A DNA stretch of 64,000 bases from Diadophis punctatus similis (GCA_023053685.1 JALIGW010000002.1:252601239-252665238), one strand, 5' to 3'. Shown: positions 11,013 to 29,572, counted from the stretch's first letter. The notes: generated from the sequence alone by a model not told the origin. A program made the numbers and translations.

Positions 11013-13546
11013 CGGAACTTCCGGTTTGGAGCGCTTCATCGCGGACGTCCCTTCGTTGGACGCCTTTCCGATCTTTGTTAAAAGCTGCCAGAACAGCTGT
11101 CTGGCGGCTTTGAAATCTCTTCCCCGGGCAAAGGGGAGAGATGAGAGCCTGACAGGTGGGGTAGAGCCCCCCCAGCGCCCTAGGAGCCATCTGGTAGGGC
11201 GCGAAGGGAGAGCTCCCCATGCAGCCTGTCTCCAGCTCCGAAGATCAGGAAACCTCTGCCTTTGCAGAGCTAGATGTCGTGACCAGCCGCTGCTTCAAGA
11301 ATGGGATTTATAATTATATTTAAACTACAGAAGCAGACAGAGAGAAACAGGCGTGAGATGGGTAAGTACTGAAACCTCTTTTTTCCTTTTTTTTTCAACT
11401 CCTGGGCAAGCTTTCACTTCGGCAAGGGAACAAAGGAAACAGAGTAACAATATGGCGATTGAGAAGTGAAAGTGACTTTCGTTTTCCCAGAGGCTTTTTT
11501 TTTTTCTCTTTCTCTCTCTTATGGAAACTTTTAACTTGGAAAAATGATTTTTTCTCTCTCTGTCTCCTAACTCTGGATTAAAGTTATAATAGAAATATTT
11601 CCAATAATAAAAGACTACCTGATTTTTAAACTGGAAAGAACTTTAATCAGGCATCTGGTTTTTTCTCTTTTTTGTACTCTTTTGAAACACCAATGGCTTC
11701 AAAGTCTGGAAAGATTGTTTTGACTAAAAGAAATGACTATTCATCTGGATATATTTCTAAAATGCAACTTAATACTGAGCTAACACCTCCACAGCTTTTG
11801 ACACCTGAAAATTTATTAAATAATTTAAAGATTATGAAACATGAACTTACTTTGGAATTTAATCAGAAAATAAGTGAGATAGACAAAAAAATGCAGGCTG
11901 CTTTGAAGAATATGAATCAACAACTCAGATTTGATGTGTTAGAGGTTTGCAAAGGCTTAGCAACAAATATTGAAGTTTTGGCAGAACGTATTGAAACAAA
12001 TAAACAAGCATTGGCAACTTCGGTGAATTACATAGATAAAATCCAAAATGATATTGCAAATTTTGAAAAAGAGGTCTTAATGACACAGTTCAGATCCATG
12101 GAAGTTGCTATAAGGATTAGAGGTTTGAAAGAAGGATTATATGAAAATTTAAAAGGCAGGATGGTTGACATATTGGATCAGGTGTCTGGAATTTCTAAAG
12201 CGGAATTGGCTACACAAATCGACAAAATATACAGAATCAATTCGTGGTACGCTAAACAAAAGCATTTACCAAGGGACATTGTCATATATTTTACCACAAG
12301 AGCTTTACGGAACAGAATTATACAAGCAACGTTTAACAATAATCTTATGGTGAATGGTCAGGAACTAAAGATTTGGAAAGAAATCCCCTCTAAAATGCTT
12401 AAAGCCAGAAAAAGCTATACTTTTTTGATTGATGAATTTAAGAGATTAAATTTACAATATAAATGGGAAGCGCCAGTTGGAGTAGCAGTGAAATTTTCTG
12501 GAAAAAGATACCGGCTCAACACAATAAAAAAAGCTACTGAATTTTATGTCAATGTTCTAAAGGCTGATATATCCAAGATTCCAGAGGAAGGATGTATGAA
12601 AATAAAAGAGGAGGAGGAGGGGAAGCCACCTTTGATGGATCAAAAGGAAATAGATTCAAAAACCCAAAAGGAGTGCCTGAACCAGATAGCTGGGGAAAAG
12701 GAGATGGAGGTCTGGGATCAGACGGGAGACGACTCGACAAATTCGAATTTATTGAACTATTAAAAGATGAACTATCAAGATACAAAACGATGTGATGTTG
12801 AAATATATTGGACGGATAGAGACTAATATGATTGTATTTTATCTTTTCCCTATCTAATGATTACTTATGCAATATTTAGTTAAGTTTTATATAATTTTGA
12901 GGTTATTTTTAATGTTAATAATACTAGATATACATAGTTTGTTGAAGATTTGTTTATTCTTCTTTCATTTTCTTTTTTTGTTTATTGAAGTTAGTAAATT
13001 TAGAATAATATTATGTTATTAATATCATGACAAAATTTAATATTTGATGATCACTTATGTAACATTTAGTTAAGTTTTATCTTAGAGGTTATTTTTAATG
13101 TCAATAATATCAGTTTAAGATTTGTGTATTTTATATTTAGTTATTACTTATGTAACATTTACCTTGTATAAGATAGAGGACTGAAGGGAGGAGGTAGGAG
13201 GTTTGTTTGTTTGTATTGTTAAAGAGTTTTCTCTTTCTTTCTTTTTTTTTTCTTTTTTGTATCTTTACTATTCTATACAAATGCGATATATTAGCAGTGT
13301 ATAATCTGGAGTTGAAGTTTTTTAAAAAATAGTGTTCTTTTTTTCCCCTCTTTTTTTCTCTTTTTATTAACAATTTAAATTTATTATTATGCACTGTATT
13401 ATCTCTGGGAAGTCCGGGGGGGAGGTGGGGAGGGAAGGGGGTGGGTTTGGGGGGGGGGAGAAAAAAACAAAAATGTTTGTACTTTATATTTAATATTTTG
13501 CTACTACTTATGTAAGTCTGTACTAATAAAACTTTTTGAAAAAAAA
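11013..13546 (+). mobile_element. ORF1-only L1-like retroelement with 14-bp TSD
   Basis: Flanked by aatatctcgggttg at 10999-11012 and 13547-13560. The order is a GC-rich 5' leader, one ORF1 frame, an AT-rich 3' UTR with the G-rich tract after 'tctgggaagtcc', and an A-rich end. No endonuclease or reverse transcriptase is present between ORF1 and the tail. The layout is like mammalian HAL1 (half-L1) elements. It must have been mobilised by a full L1 of the same family. Confidence 0.85.
11693..12763 (+). CDS. L1 ORF1-type RNA-binding protein
   Basis: Uninterrupted 356-codon frame from ATG 11693 to a stop at 12763. An upstream in-frame TTG is a poor start. Residues about 35-140 are a lysine/glutamate-rich predicted coiled coil. 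Next comes an RRM-like segment with MEVAIRIRGLKEG, then a basic C-terminal part (PRDIVIYFTTRALRNRI, KARKSYTFLIDEF). This order is that of L1 ORF1 proteins, which form trimers, coat element RNA and chaperone target-primed reverse transcription. The C-terminal 60 residues are acidic and lysine-rich and may be partly out of the ancestral frame. The intact frame without a partner ORF2 suggests a recent insertion. Confidence 0.8.
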   Translation: MASKSGKIVLTKRNDYSSGYISKMQLNTELTPPQLLTPENLLNNLKIMKHELTLEFNQKISEIDKKMQAALKNMNQQLRFDVLEVCKGLATNIEVLAERIETNKQALATSVNYIDKIQNDIANFEKEVLMTQFRSMEVAIRIRGLKEGLYENLKGRMVDILDQVSGISKAELATQIDKIYRINSWYAKQKHLPRDIVIYFTTRALRNRIIQATFNNNLMVNGQELKIWKEIPSKMLKARKSYTFLIDEFKRLNLQYKWEAPVGVAVKFSGKRYRLNTIKKATEFYVNVLKADISKIPEEGCMKIKEEEEGKPPLMDQKEIDSKTQKECLNQIAGEKEMEVWDQTGDDSTNSNLLNY

Positions 13547-13607
13547 AATATCTCGGGTTGCCATAAAGAAGCGAGAGTCAAACTATTCTCCAAAGCACAT
13601 GAGGGTA

Positions 13608-15809
<2,202 letters not shown>

Positions 15810-16225
15810 TGATAGTCTTAGATTCTTGAGGAGGTCAAAAATATTTGTGCTCTCTTCTTGGATGGTTCAAGCAGTTTGTTTCCTAACAGGGTGAGGCCTG
15901 CATTATTGTCTGGAATGAGCGCTTCCTCGCCACAGACTTCTAGATATTTCCTCTTTTTCTGAATCCGGAAATGTTCCACCTTTATTTTTTTACATAATGT
16001 TTCTTTGAGTTCCACATACAATGCTTGTTTATCAGTTCAAAGCTCTTTTCCTATTTTTTTCTCTTTTCTCTTTCTGGAAAGAGAAGAGTTTTGTGGTTAT
16101 CTGGAGAAAAGACGTTGTTTACCAGATGTACCGGATTCACTTTCCTTTTAAAAGCTGCTTCTGATTCTCTGCCGTCCAGAAGGCTCTTTTTGGCATTCCC
16201 TTCGCCTATAAGATTCACATAAAAC
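15810..16225 (-). other. Conserved leader upstream of ZNF2
   Basis: Near-identical to the leader of ZNF3. The frame with YVELKETL and CGEEALIPDNNAG ends before the finger exon. A TTTCCAG candidate acceptor lies between its two open segments. Confidence 0.5.
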
Positions 16226-16619
16226 AGATACTTTAGTTACTCTTGCAAGATGTGAAAACAAGAAAAAAGCATACATAACAATGAAAAAGCAAACATGCCA
16301 AACGTCTCGATTAACCTCTGCCATTCATTATGACACATAAAAGACTAAGTTCAAATCTTCACACAACCATGAAATTCTATTGTTGACTCGTGCAAATCAC
16401 AGATTGTCAGCACTGCAAAGTGTTATAATCATATAGATACCTGGAAATACTGAGGATAGGAACACGGATATATATATATTCACAAAAATTACAGAAACAC
16501 ACCCCTCTATCTCCGTGTACCATATGTATGAGTGTAGAAACTCCATGTTTATTTTCTGTCTACAAAATGAAATAAGGTACAGTATTTAGTTTATTGTTCT
16601 TGTATGTGAGCATTAATGG
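16226..16619. other. Duplicated flank, no gene seen
   Basis: Counterpart of 1921-2319. Confidence 0.5.
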
Positions 16620-18245
16620 AAGAAACGCCCATACACTAACGCTGAAAGTTTAGGGAACAAACAGGGTGAACTTGAAGTATTAGTACATACTGTATAGACA
16701 GATATGATATAGTTGCCATTACTGAAACTTGGTGGTATAAAACTAATGACTGGAATGTCCTGATATAGGGATATAAACTATTCAAGAGAAACAGACCTAT
16801 CAAAAGAGGAGGTGCAGTTACATTATATATCAAAGATCACTACATCTCTACAGAGAAATGCAAAACCAAGGATGAAAACCTCCTAGAATCCATATGGGCC
16901 AATATAAAAGGAAAGAAAAATGACATTGCTATAGGAATATACTACAGGCCACCCAACCAAGCAGAAGAAATAGATGGACTCTTTGCTAATCAATTAACAA
17001 TTGTATGTAGGAAACATACCACAGTAGTAATGGGAGACTTTAACTACCCTGATATCAACTGGGAGACAAATTCAGCATGATTGCATAAAGATCTCTCTGA
17101 TAAACTGAAAGACAAAAAGAATAAGTACAAGAAATGGAAAGCGGGACACATAACTGAGACAGAATATCAGCAGATAGCCCGCATCTTCAAAGATGAACTC
17201 AGGAAAGAAAAGCTCAGAATGAATAAAGACTTGCAAGAATAGTCAAAGACAATAAAAAATTGTTTCTTTCCACATATAAATAACAAAAAAAAGGTCAAGG
17301 AAACAGTCAGTTCACTAAAATGAAACTATTGCCCAACCAACCAAAAATATAACTGTAAAAGACAGACACAAAATACAAATTAAAATTAGTAAGAAAATGG
17401 TAAGAGAACCTCTGTCTGACATTGATAAATATATATCACCGGGACCTGATGGATTACATCCCAGAGTTTTGAAAATGATGGCAAATGTTATCTCAGAACC
17501 ATTGAATCATATCTTTAAAAAATCTTGGAGCACTGAGGAACTAAGGTTCTATCTTAGGCCCAGTACTCTTCAATATCTTCACAAGTGACTTAGATTGGGG
17601 AATAGAAGGAGAACTCATCAAATTTGTAGATTACACTAAACTGGCAGGAACAGCCAACACCCCAGAAGACAAGCTCAGGATGCAAAAAGATCTTGACAGA
17701 CTTGAACAATGGGCCCTATCCAATAAAATGAAATTTAATGAAGAGAACAGCAAAGTTTTACATCTGGGGAGAAAAAAACCAATTTATAAAGCCTTGGTAA
17801 GACCACACCTGGAATACTGCATCCAGTTATGGTCATCACATTACATAAAAGATGTTGAGACTTTGGAAAAAAAGTGCACAGAAGAGCAACTAAGATGATT
17901 AAAGGCTTTGAGGCTAAAACATATGAAAAACGGTTGGAGGATTTCGGTATGGCTAGTCTAGAGGAAAAAAGGACTAGGGGTAACATGACAGCAGTAGTCC
18001 AGTATTTGAGGGACTGCCACAAAGAAGAGGGGGGGGGGGGTTCCAACTTATTCTCCAAAGCACTAGAGGGCAGGACAAGAAACAACGGATGGAAACTAAT
18101 CAAGGAGAGAAACAAGTTACAACTAAGGAGAATTTCCTAACAATGAGGACAATTAACCAGTGGAACAGATTTGCCATCAGAACCTCACTGGAGGTTTTAA
18201 AGAAGAGACTGGACAGTCCCTTGCCTGAAATGGTATAGGATCTCC
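16620..18245 (+). mobile_element. CR1 LINE fragment, unit 2 (internally deleted)
   Basis: Same CR1 as in unit 1. About 0.8 kb is missing between the endonuclease part and the palm, and again before the C-terminal segment. The catalytic box is mutated (FVDYTKLA near 17621). It retains ALVRPHLEYCIQLW and the EKR-rich C-terminus. Confidence 0.8.
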
Positions 18246-18524
18246 TGCTTGAGCATTGAACCTCCTCCCTTGAAAACAAAACAACACGCTCATAAAAAAC
18301 CCACGGAATCAACCCTAAAGTGACGGTATAGTTGAAATCTCCCAATCAACAGAAGATTGCAGGCAACTTAAAACGTGCAGCTCTGGTGGAATAAAACTGG
18401 GATGGGGGGGGATATGCAGGAGACGACATATTTCAGCATAGTTGTTTATCTGCTAGTACAACGTGGAGCAAACCGAACAGCCCGACTTGCTCCCGGCCTC
18501 TCCTCCGACCTGCCCTCCACTCAC

Positions 18525-18757
18525 CTTCCAGCTGCCGTTTTCACCCAGGAAAAAGTACAACAGCCACCGCTATCCTCCATTAGGAAGCCGGATGACGAGG
18601 TTTCTCTGTTGCTTCGCATTTCCATATTCTCTCTAGCAATCCACGACTCTATGGTCTCAATTCCTTTCAGTTCAGCTACAGGCGGTTGCTACTGTCTTTG
18701 CGACTATCCAGGCGCGCTTATTGCCTAACCATAGGTCGCCTTCTAGCCAGCAATGTC
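18525..18757 (-). promoter_or_regulatory. Putative promoter and first exon, type A, unit 2
   Basis: Donor CTGGAAG/GTGAGT with exon end at 18525. The 101-nt open frame from ATG 18625 is kept without indels. A CTCF-like CTGGCTAGAAGGCG lies at 18737-18750 (minus). It is the likely first exon for ZNF2, 2.7 kb away. Confidence 0.55.
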
Positions 18758-19084
18758 TTTATCAAATTAGATGGGTGCCTGCTGGCTCCTAAAAATTCAT
18801 GAAGTTCTTTTTTTGGGGCGCAGCCCCTAAATGATTAACAGCCTGCCATCTTCAATGTATATTCGGGACAAAACTTGGAAGTGTCTCCCACTGTTTCCAA
18901 TGACATTTTTTAGATAGGTGATATTATCATCCTCTCTGTATTTACTATTATGCTCTCTGCTCACTAGAGCAGCCTTCCCAATTTCCAGAATACTACGATT
19001 TCAGCCTTGAGAATTCCCAGGCTGCTTGGGCAAAACACTTGGAGGTCACTAGTTTGCAGGCTGGAAGCTGATCTAAAGATTCCT
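18758..19084. other. Duplicated flank, no gene seen
   Basis: Counterpart of 5276-5604; it contains the empty site of the unit 1 L1 insertion near 19072-19090. Confidence 0.5.
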
Positions 19085-20335
19085 GCATTTTGGCAGGGTT
19101 TCGTCACTGGAGATCAAAAACTATCTACATCCTAACATTTTTATTACTGATTCACTTGAGAGCCAGTTGTGGCTGTTCCTGGATCTGAAGGCCCTGGTTA
19201 CAGTCAATCATGCCCTAGTCACCTGCATACAGGTAGTCCTTGACTTACGACCATGACTGAGCCCAAAATTTATGTTGCTAAGTGAGAAATTTGTTAAGTG
19301 CATATTCCACCATTTTATGACTTTTCTTTCCATACTTGTTAAGGAAATGACTGCAGTTGATAAGTTAGTAACCGGGTTGCTAAGTGAATCTGGTTGCTAA
19401 GTGAATCTGGTTTCTCCATTGACTTTGCTTGTCAGAAGATCACAAAAGATGATCGCATGACCCTGGGACACTGCAACCGTCATGAATACAAACCAGTGGT
19501 CAAGTATCTGAATATAAATCATATGACCATGAGGATGCTGATATGGTCATAAGTGTGGAAAATGGTCATAAGTTACTTTTTCATTGCTGTTGTGACGTCG
19601 AATGGTCACTAAATGAACTGTTGTAAGTCAAGGATTACCTGTATTGGATAAATTCTGCATGAGCTGCCCTTGAAGAGCATCCAAAAGTTTTAGCTGGTAG
19701 AGAATGCAATGGCTGGATAAGCTATGTGTGTTTCTGAAGCAGCACATGTGACACCTCTGCTCCGTCAGCTGCCTTGGTTGCCAGTTTCCTTGTGGGTCCA
19801 GTTCAAGGTGCTGGTTTTGCCTTTGAAAGCCCTTCCTGGCATGGGACTGAGCTGAAGAACCGCCTTTCCCTGCTTATTTCAGCCTGCCTGATGACACCTG
19901 TCAAAGAAGACATGCGGCGGGCACCATCAACTGGGAATCTGCATTTGGTGAATCTGAGAAACGTGCCTTCTCTGCTGTGGCCCCCACCTTATGGAATATC
20001 CTTCCCCCTGAAATGAGATTAATTCCACCCTTTTTGAGCTTCTGGAAGGCTCTCAAGACCTGGCTTCATCCTCAGGCCTGGGGCTCTAAGGCAATCTGAG
20101 ATATGCTCAGATGGTTCAATTGCTGAGGTGGCCATTTGCATCCATTTTATTGCCTAAGAAGGTTGTAGAGTTGTTTTTATATTACTTATTTTTAGTATAG
20201 ATTTTTACATGTTTATGTATGTCATTTATATGCTTGTGCTTTTTAATCTGATTGCTATATATCGCCCACCATTGCTTTTGTGGGGAGCTATATAAATATC
20301 ATTTATACTGTAAATAAATAATAAAAATGTAAGTT
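19085..20335 (+). mobile_element. Old L2 LINE fragment, unit 2
   Basis: Counterpart of 6322-7545 with the same degraded reverse transcriptase pieces and tail. MITE-A splits it. Confidence 0.7.
19230..19641. mobile_element. TA-target MITE-A, unit 2
   Basis: Ends caggtagtccttgactta and taagtcaaggattacctg, TA on both sides. It carries a 16-bp internal duplication (ggttgctaagtgaatc) near 19375-19406. Confidence 0.8.
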
Positions 20336-20841
20336 TTTGAGGATGACTTTAGAATGGCTAAATTGAAGAAATAATAAAGGAGGGATACAAATAAATAAAA
20401 ATGAAGTAGGATTTAAACTGGGGAGGAGGCGAAATTGGAAGGGGACGTCGAGGTCAGATAACAAATACAGTGGGGGGGAGGAAAGTATTTAGTCAGCCAC
20501 CAATTGTGCAAGTTCTCCCACTTAAAAAGATGAGAGAGGCCTGTAATTGACATCATAGGTAGACCTCAACTATGAGAGACAAAATGAGAAAACCAATCCA
20601 GACAATCACATTGTCTGATTTGGAAAGAATTTATTTGCAAATTATGGTGGAAAATAAGTATTTGGTCACCTACAAAAAAGCAAGTTGTCTGGCTCTCACA
20701 GACCTGTAACTCCTTCTTCAAGAGGCTCCTCTGTCCTCCACTCATTACCTGTATTAATGGCAACTGTTTGAACTTGTTATCAGTATAAAAGACACCTGTC
20801 CACACAGTCACACTCCAAACAGTCACACTCCAAACTCCACT

Positions 20842-21854
<1,013 letters not shown>

Positions 21855-22012
21855 GGCGAACTTTTGATATTGACCAAATACTTATTTTCCACCATAATTT
21901 GCAAATAAATTCTTTCCAAATCAGACAATGTAATTGTCTGGATTTGTTTTCTCATTTTGTCTCTCATAGTTGACGTCTACCTATGATGTCAATTACAGGC
22001 CTCTCTCATCTC

Positions 22013-22070
22013 TCCCTGAGTCCCCAGGGAGTAGGGCGGCATATAAGAATCCTAAATAAATAAATAAATA
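22013..22070 (+). mobile_element. L2 3' tail inserted in the Tc1 end
   Basis: A 58-bp piece, 'ccctgagtccccagggagtag...' ending in aaataaataaata, sits inside the right inverted end of Tc1. It matches L2 tails at 13640 and 62500. It shows L2 activity after Tc1 arrival. Confidence 0.7.
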
Positions 22071-22315
22071 ATCTTTTTAAGTGGGAGAACTTACACAATT
22101 GGTGGCTGACTAAATACTCCCCCCCCCCCCACTGTACCTTATAACTTAACAATGTGTTAAAACCCTATTGTGTTTCTTTACCCCTACTGGGATCCCTATT
22201 TGTATCCGCAGCTTTTACTTTCCACAATTTTACTTTTATTCTTTCCTCTTGATTTACGGGGGAGGGGAGCTTTTCTTTTAATCACAAAAGGGAACACATA
22301 GAATGCAGAGTCCAT

Positions 22316-22562
22316 AGAGAGTCTCAGTCATCCAGGTCATGGTTGTCCCAAAGATGCTTTTTTTCAAGAGGCAACTGGACTTTTTTTTTCTTTTGAAGAC
22401 GTTTTGCTTCTCATCCAAGAAACTTATTTGGCTCTGACAGGATAGTGGGGAATGGACGGATATATATTTATATTATATATTTAAAAAGGAGGCAAGTGAC
22501 CAACTGATTGCAAGGAATATAAATCCTTCCATTCCCAACTATCCTGTCAGAGCTAAAGCTGC
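22316..22562. repeat. Penelope-like inverted repeat, unit 2
   Basis: Left arm 'cagtcatccaggtcatgg' to 'gctctgacaggatagtgggg'. A partial right arm ends 'cctgtcagagctaaag'. Counterpart of 7866-8196. Confidence 0.45.
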
Positions 22563-22566
22563 TTTT

Positions 22567-22855
22567 TGTTGTGGCCCTCCAGCCTTTGATGGTTGAAGAG
22601 TTTGAGCTCCTGCATGAGGCAGTCTACATTATGATTGGTTGCTGAGTGTAAAGGGGGTGTTTCCCTTTGTCCCCGCCTTTTTCTTCTGTGTGCTCTGTAT
22701 TCTGTTCTGAGATTTACCTGATGATTTACCTCAGGATGTAGTGATGTGCATACCTTGTTTGCTCTAAATATAGATACTAAATAGATTTATATAAAACTAC
22801 TGTCAGCATCTCTGTCTTAATTTGTTCAACAGCTGCATAATTCCCTGACACCAAC
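22567..22855 (+). repeat. Possible solo LTR, unit 2
   Basis: A block starting tgtggccctccagcc and ending near 'ccctgaca', with a central TATA-like 'atttatataaaact'. It looks like an LTR, but no target duplication was found. The same block lies at 38855-39140. Confidence 0.3.
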
Positions 22856-22984
22856 CAACCCAGCTATTGGGCAGACTCCAGTCTCTGTTCCCCAAAATGC
22901 AGGTCTTAAAGTTATTAGAGCTCCCAAATCTTTCAATTGACCCAGAATTCTTTTATCTTCTTTTTTGTCATTTAATCACCAAGT

Positions 22985-23165
22985 AATGAATCAATTGCGA
23001 GGGAGAGTCAGGCAACTGAATGGAGATGAGTGTTTGCTGGCCGCAATGCAGAGTTTGCAGCAGATGCAGTCTCATTGTGTCCAGAGAGAGAAATATCTGT
23101 CTCTACCTAGGATCGAACTCACAGCCTCCTGATTGTGAGGTGAGAGCTCCACCGCACCACTCACC
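22985..23165 (-). mobile_element. tRNA-derived SINE, unit 2
   Basis: On the minus strand a tRNA-like head with ggtgcggtggagctctcac (A-box region) and gttcgatcctag (B box) is followed by 'atatttctctctctggac'. This resembles squamate tRNA SINEs. A duplicate lies at 39283-39456. Confidence 0.55.
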
Positions 23166-23900
23166 TGAACTTCTTTTATCTTTTTTCATACTTCACAGGA
23201 AAACCCATTCTCATTTTCGGAAAGCCAGATAGAGATCTTTTACTTCCATGACTTGAAGGAGGTACATCATAGAAAATTGGAAAAACCAGGATGGTGTGAT
23301 TTGAGAAGCACACTATTTGACTTAAACTAAGAAGATTCAATTCCGAACTACGGATCCGTAATGAGCAAGTAGGATTTACCTTTCTCTCTCTTTTGACAAA
23401 AGTGTTAGAAGGGAATGAAAAAAAAAAAAAGAAGTACGATATATGACTCAAATTGTTCCAGAAAATAAGATATGCAAAGTTCAAGAAATCTGGAAGATGA
23501 GCAAACGCAGAATAAATCAATTGCAATATTTGACCTGCAGGTGACAAAATCCTGGAGAACAAGAATTATACTGTAGTGGAACAGACAACCAACATTATTG
23601 AGACTTTTCTTTGAGGAAGACATTTCTAGAAATATTTAAAACACGGTAATTAAAAAGCACCCATTTCTGTATATTATTTATATTTTACATGAAATTAAGG
23701 CATTAAAACCTAATATATATTTTCAAAGAACCACCAAATAATACTTAATGTGCATCTGTCTGCACCCTAAGTATATTCACATTCATTTACTTATTAAATT
23801 TGTTTACCACCCATCTCACTGTCCCAAGTAACTAACGTTCATGAATTAACTACAGCAAATAGTCCAGGCTGAGGGGCAATTAGAGCCTATCAGGACAAAA
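23166..23900. other. Flank downstream of ZNF3, no gene seen
   Basis: AT-rich sequence shared with 39457-40200. No coding region recognised. Confidence 0.5.
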
Positions 23901-26300
<2,400 letters not shown>

Positions 26301-26699
26301 TACTTTAGTTACTCTTGCAAGATGTGAAAACAAGAAAAAAAGCATACATAACAATGAAAAAGCAAACATGCCAAACGTCTCGATTAACCACTGCCATTCA
26401 TTATGACACATAAAAGACTAAGTTCAAATCTTCACACAATCATGAAATGCTATTGTTGACTCATGCAAATCACAGATTGTCAGCACTGCAAAGTGTTATA
26501 ATCATATAGATACCTGGAAATACTGAGGATAGGAACACGGATACAAATATATTCACAAAAATTACAGAAATACACACCTCTAGCTCTGTGTACCATATGT
26601 AGGAATGTAGAAAATCCATTTTTATTTTCTGTCTACAAAATGAAATAAGGTACATTATTTAATTTATTGTTCTTGTATGTGAGCATTAACAGAAGAAAC
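26301..26699. other. Duplicated flank, no gene seen
   Basis: Counterpart of 1921-2319. Confidence 0.5.
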
Positions 26700-26784
26700 G
26701 CCCATACACTAACGGTGAAAGTTTAGGGAACAAACAGGGTGAACTTGAAGTATTAGTACATACTGTATAGGCAGATATGATATA

Positions 26785-27787
26785 CTGTATTTTTCGGAGT
26801 ATAAGACGCACTGGAGTATAAGACGCACCTTAGTTTTGGGGGAGAAAACAAGGAAAAAAGGCCTCTGCCTCCAAGCAATTTGCCAAACAGCAAACTGCAC
26901 AGATGATATACACTGTTTGCTGTGTATTTCTGTGCATGTGTGCCTGAACCATAGAAATAGCAAAGAATTGGAGAAATGTACATTATGCCAGAAAGTTTTC
27001 TTAAATGTAGTCACACTAACTCTTCCCAATTATTTAAATAGATCTACTCCAAGGTAAGTCAGGATTTAACTCTAATACTAAACAGGACACTGTTACATTT
27101 CAGACTATACTTGTACAGAGCTGTTAAAATTAATTAAAAGTTCTGGAAGTATGCATTATTCTCTATTATTTAAAAAAAGATACAATAGCACTGGGCCTCT
27201 TCAGAGCAAGCATTTATTTTAAAAAGCTTCTTTATTTTGTTAAGTTATCTAGATTTACAGGGGTCTCCCACCTTGGCAACTTTAAGACTTGTGGACTTCA
27301 ACTCCCAGAATTCCACAGCCAGCAAAGCTAACAAAGCTGGCTGTGGAATTCTGGGAGTTGAAGTCCACAAGTCTTAAAATTGCCAAGGTTGGAGACCCCT
27401 GGCTCTAGAACAATAATAAAGCAGTCTTTAAAAAATAAGTCTAATAATTCGAACATTCTACAGACATTTATAGTTATTCACTTACCCCCTTCCATCCAGT
27501 TCAGCAGAAAATTAAAATCTGTGTGTCTCTCCCAGCTATTTGCCTTTGCAGCTAGTTTCGCCAGTTTCACTTTTAGCATGTGGCAAATCAGCTGGGGATC
27601 GGGAAGCTGCTCAGGACTTGCTTGTCTTAACAGACTGTTCCCTGTTTGCTGCAAACAGGTAAATTGCTGGAAGACAGAGGCCAAAGGGTGGGGGTGGCTG
27701 GGGCTACATTCGGTGTATAAGACACACCCAAGTTTTCACCCTCTTTTTGGGGGTAAAAAGGTGCGTCTTATACTCCGAAAAATACGG
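26785..27787. mobile_element. TA-target MITE-B1
   Basis: About 1.0 kb. Ends ctgtatttttcggagtataag and cttatactccgaaaaatacgg are inverted and flanked by TA. Unit 1 shows the empty site (gatatagttgcc). No transposase is present; a hAT hairpin is nested inside at 27258-27401. Confidence 0.85.
27258..27401. mobile_element. hAT-type hairpin MITE nested in MITE-B1
   Basis: 144-bp palindrome with ends caggggtctcccacc and ggttggagacccctg. The arms contain gacttcaactcccagaattc, as in the unit 1 MITE at 4429. A clear 8-bp duplication was not found. Confidence 0.7.
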
Positions 27788-29572
27788 TAGTTGCCATTAC
27801 TGAAACTTGGTGGTATGAAACTAATGACTGGAATGTCCTGATAGAGGGATATAAACTATTCAAGAGAAATAGACCTATCAAAAGAGGAGGTGGAGTTGCA
27901 TTATATATCAAAGATCACTACATCTCTACAGAGAAATGCAAAACCAAGGATGAAAACCTCCTAGAATCTATGTGGGCCAATATAAAAGGAAAGAAAAATG
28001 ACATTGCTATAGGAATATACTACAGGCCACCCAACCAAGCAGAAGAAATAGATGGACTATTTGCTAATCAATTAACAACTGAGGAATGTAGGAAACATAC
28101 CACAGTAGTAATGGGAGACTTTAACTACCCTGATATCAACTGGGAGACAAATTCAGCATGATTGCATAAAGATTTCTCTGATAAACTGAAAGACAAAAAG
28201 GATAAGTACAAGAAATGGAAAGCGGGACACATAATTAAGACAGAATATCAGCAGATAGCCCGTATCTGCAAATATGAACTCAGGAAAGGAAAGCTCAGAA
28301 TGAACAAAGAATTGCAACAATAGTCAAAGACAATAAAAAAAATTTCCTTTCAACATATAAATTACAAAAAAGTCAAGGAAACAGTCAGTTCACTAAAATG
28401 AAACTATTGCCCAACTGACCAAAAATATAACTGTAAAAGATAGACTCGAAATACAAATTAAAATAAGTAAGAAAATGGTAAGAGAACCCCTGTCTGACAT
28501 TGATGAATATAAATCACCGGGACCTGATGGATTACATCCCAGAGCTTTGAAAATGCTGGCAGATATTATCTCAGAACCATTGTATCATATCTTTAAAAAA
28601 TCTTGGAGCACTGAGGAACTATGGTACCAGATTGGAAAGGAGCTGATATGGTTATCATCTTCACACAAAAAAAAAAGGGGGGGGGGGAGAGAAACAGACC
28701 CAGAAAACAACAGACCAATCAGTCTAGCATCAATACCTGGAATGATACTGGGGGAAAATAATCAAAAAACAAATCTGTTAACTCCTAGAAACAAATAAAG
28801 TTATAACTAGTAGCCAGCACAGGTTTGTTAAAAAATAGATTATGCCAAACCAATCTTATTTCATTCTTTGATAAAGTTACTAAATTAGAAGACCAGCAAA
28901 AAAATAGACAACCTACTTCTTGCTAAGCTAGAAAAATGCGGGGTAGACAACATCACCACCAGATGAATTCGTAACTGGCTGACAAAACGTACTGAACGAA
29001 TAGTCCTTAATGGTACATCCACGTGGAGGGAAATAAGCAGTGGGGTATGACAAGGTTCTATCTTAGGCCTAGTACTCTTCAATATCCTCACAAATTACTT
29101 AGATGAGGGAATAGAAGGAGAACTCATCAAATTTTCAGATGACACTAAACTGGCAGAAAAAGCCAACACCCCAGAAGACAAGCTCAGGATCCAAAAAGAT
29201 CTTGACAGACTTGAACAACGGGCACTATCGAACAAAATGAAATTTAATGAAGAGAACAGCAGAGTTTTACATCTGGGCAGAAAAAAACCAAAGGTACAAG
29301 TACAGATTAGGTGAACCCGGCTCCAAAACAGTAACTGTGAGAAGGACCTTGGACTCTTAGTGGACAATCACTTAAACATGAGTCAGCAGTGTGAGGCGGT
29401 AGCCAAAAAAGCTAATACAATCCTTGGCTGTATAAACAGAGGCATAGAATCAAAATCACGTGAAGTATTAGTACCCATTTATCCAATTTTGATCATCACA
29501 TTACATAAAAGATGTTGAGACTTTGGGAAAAAAGTGCAAAGGGGAACAACTATGATGATTAAAGGTCTAGAG

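Larger units (their letters stand above)
10862..13607 (+). mobile_element. CR1-type 3' fragment split by an L1-like insert
   Basis: Two halves (10862-11012 and 13561-13607) continue one another across the insert. They match the CR1 C-terminal region seen at 17874-18060 (VQRRATKM, then a dispersed EKR-rich helix). This is a separate CR1 copy from the unit-shared one. Confidence 0.6.
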
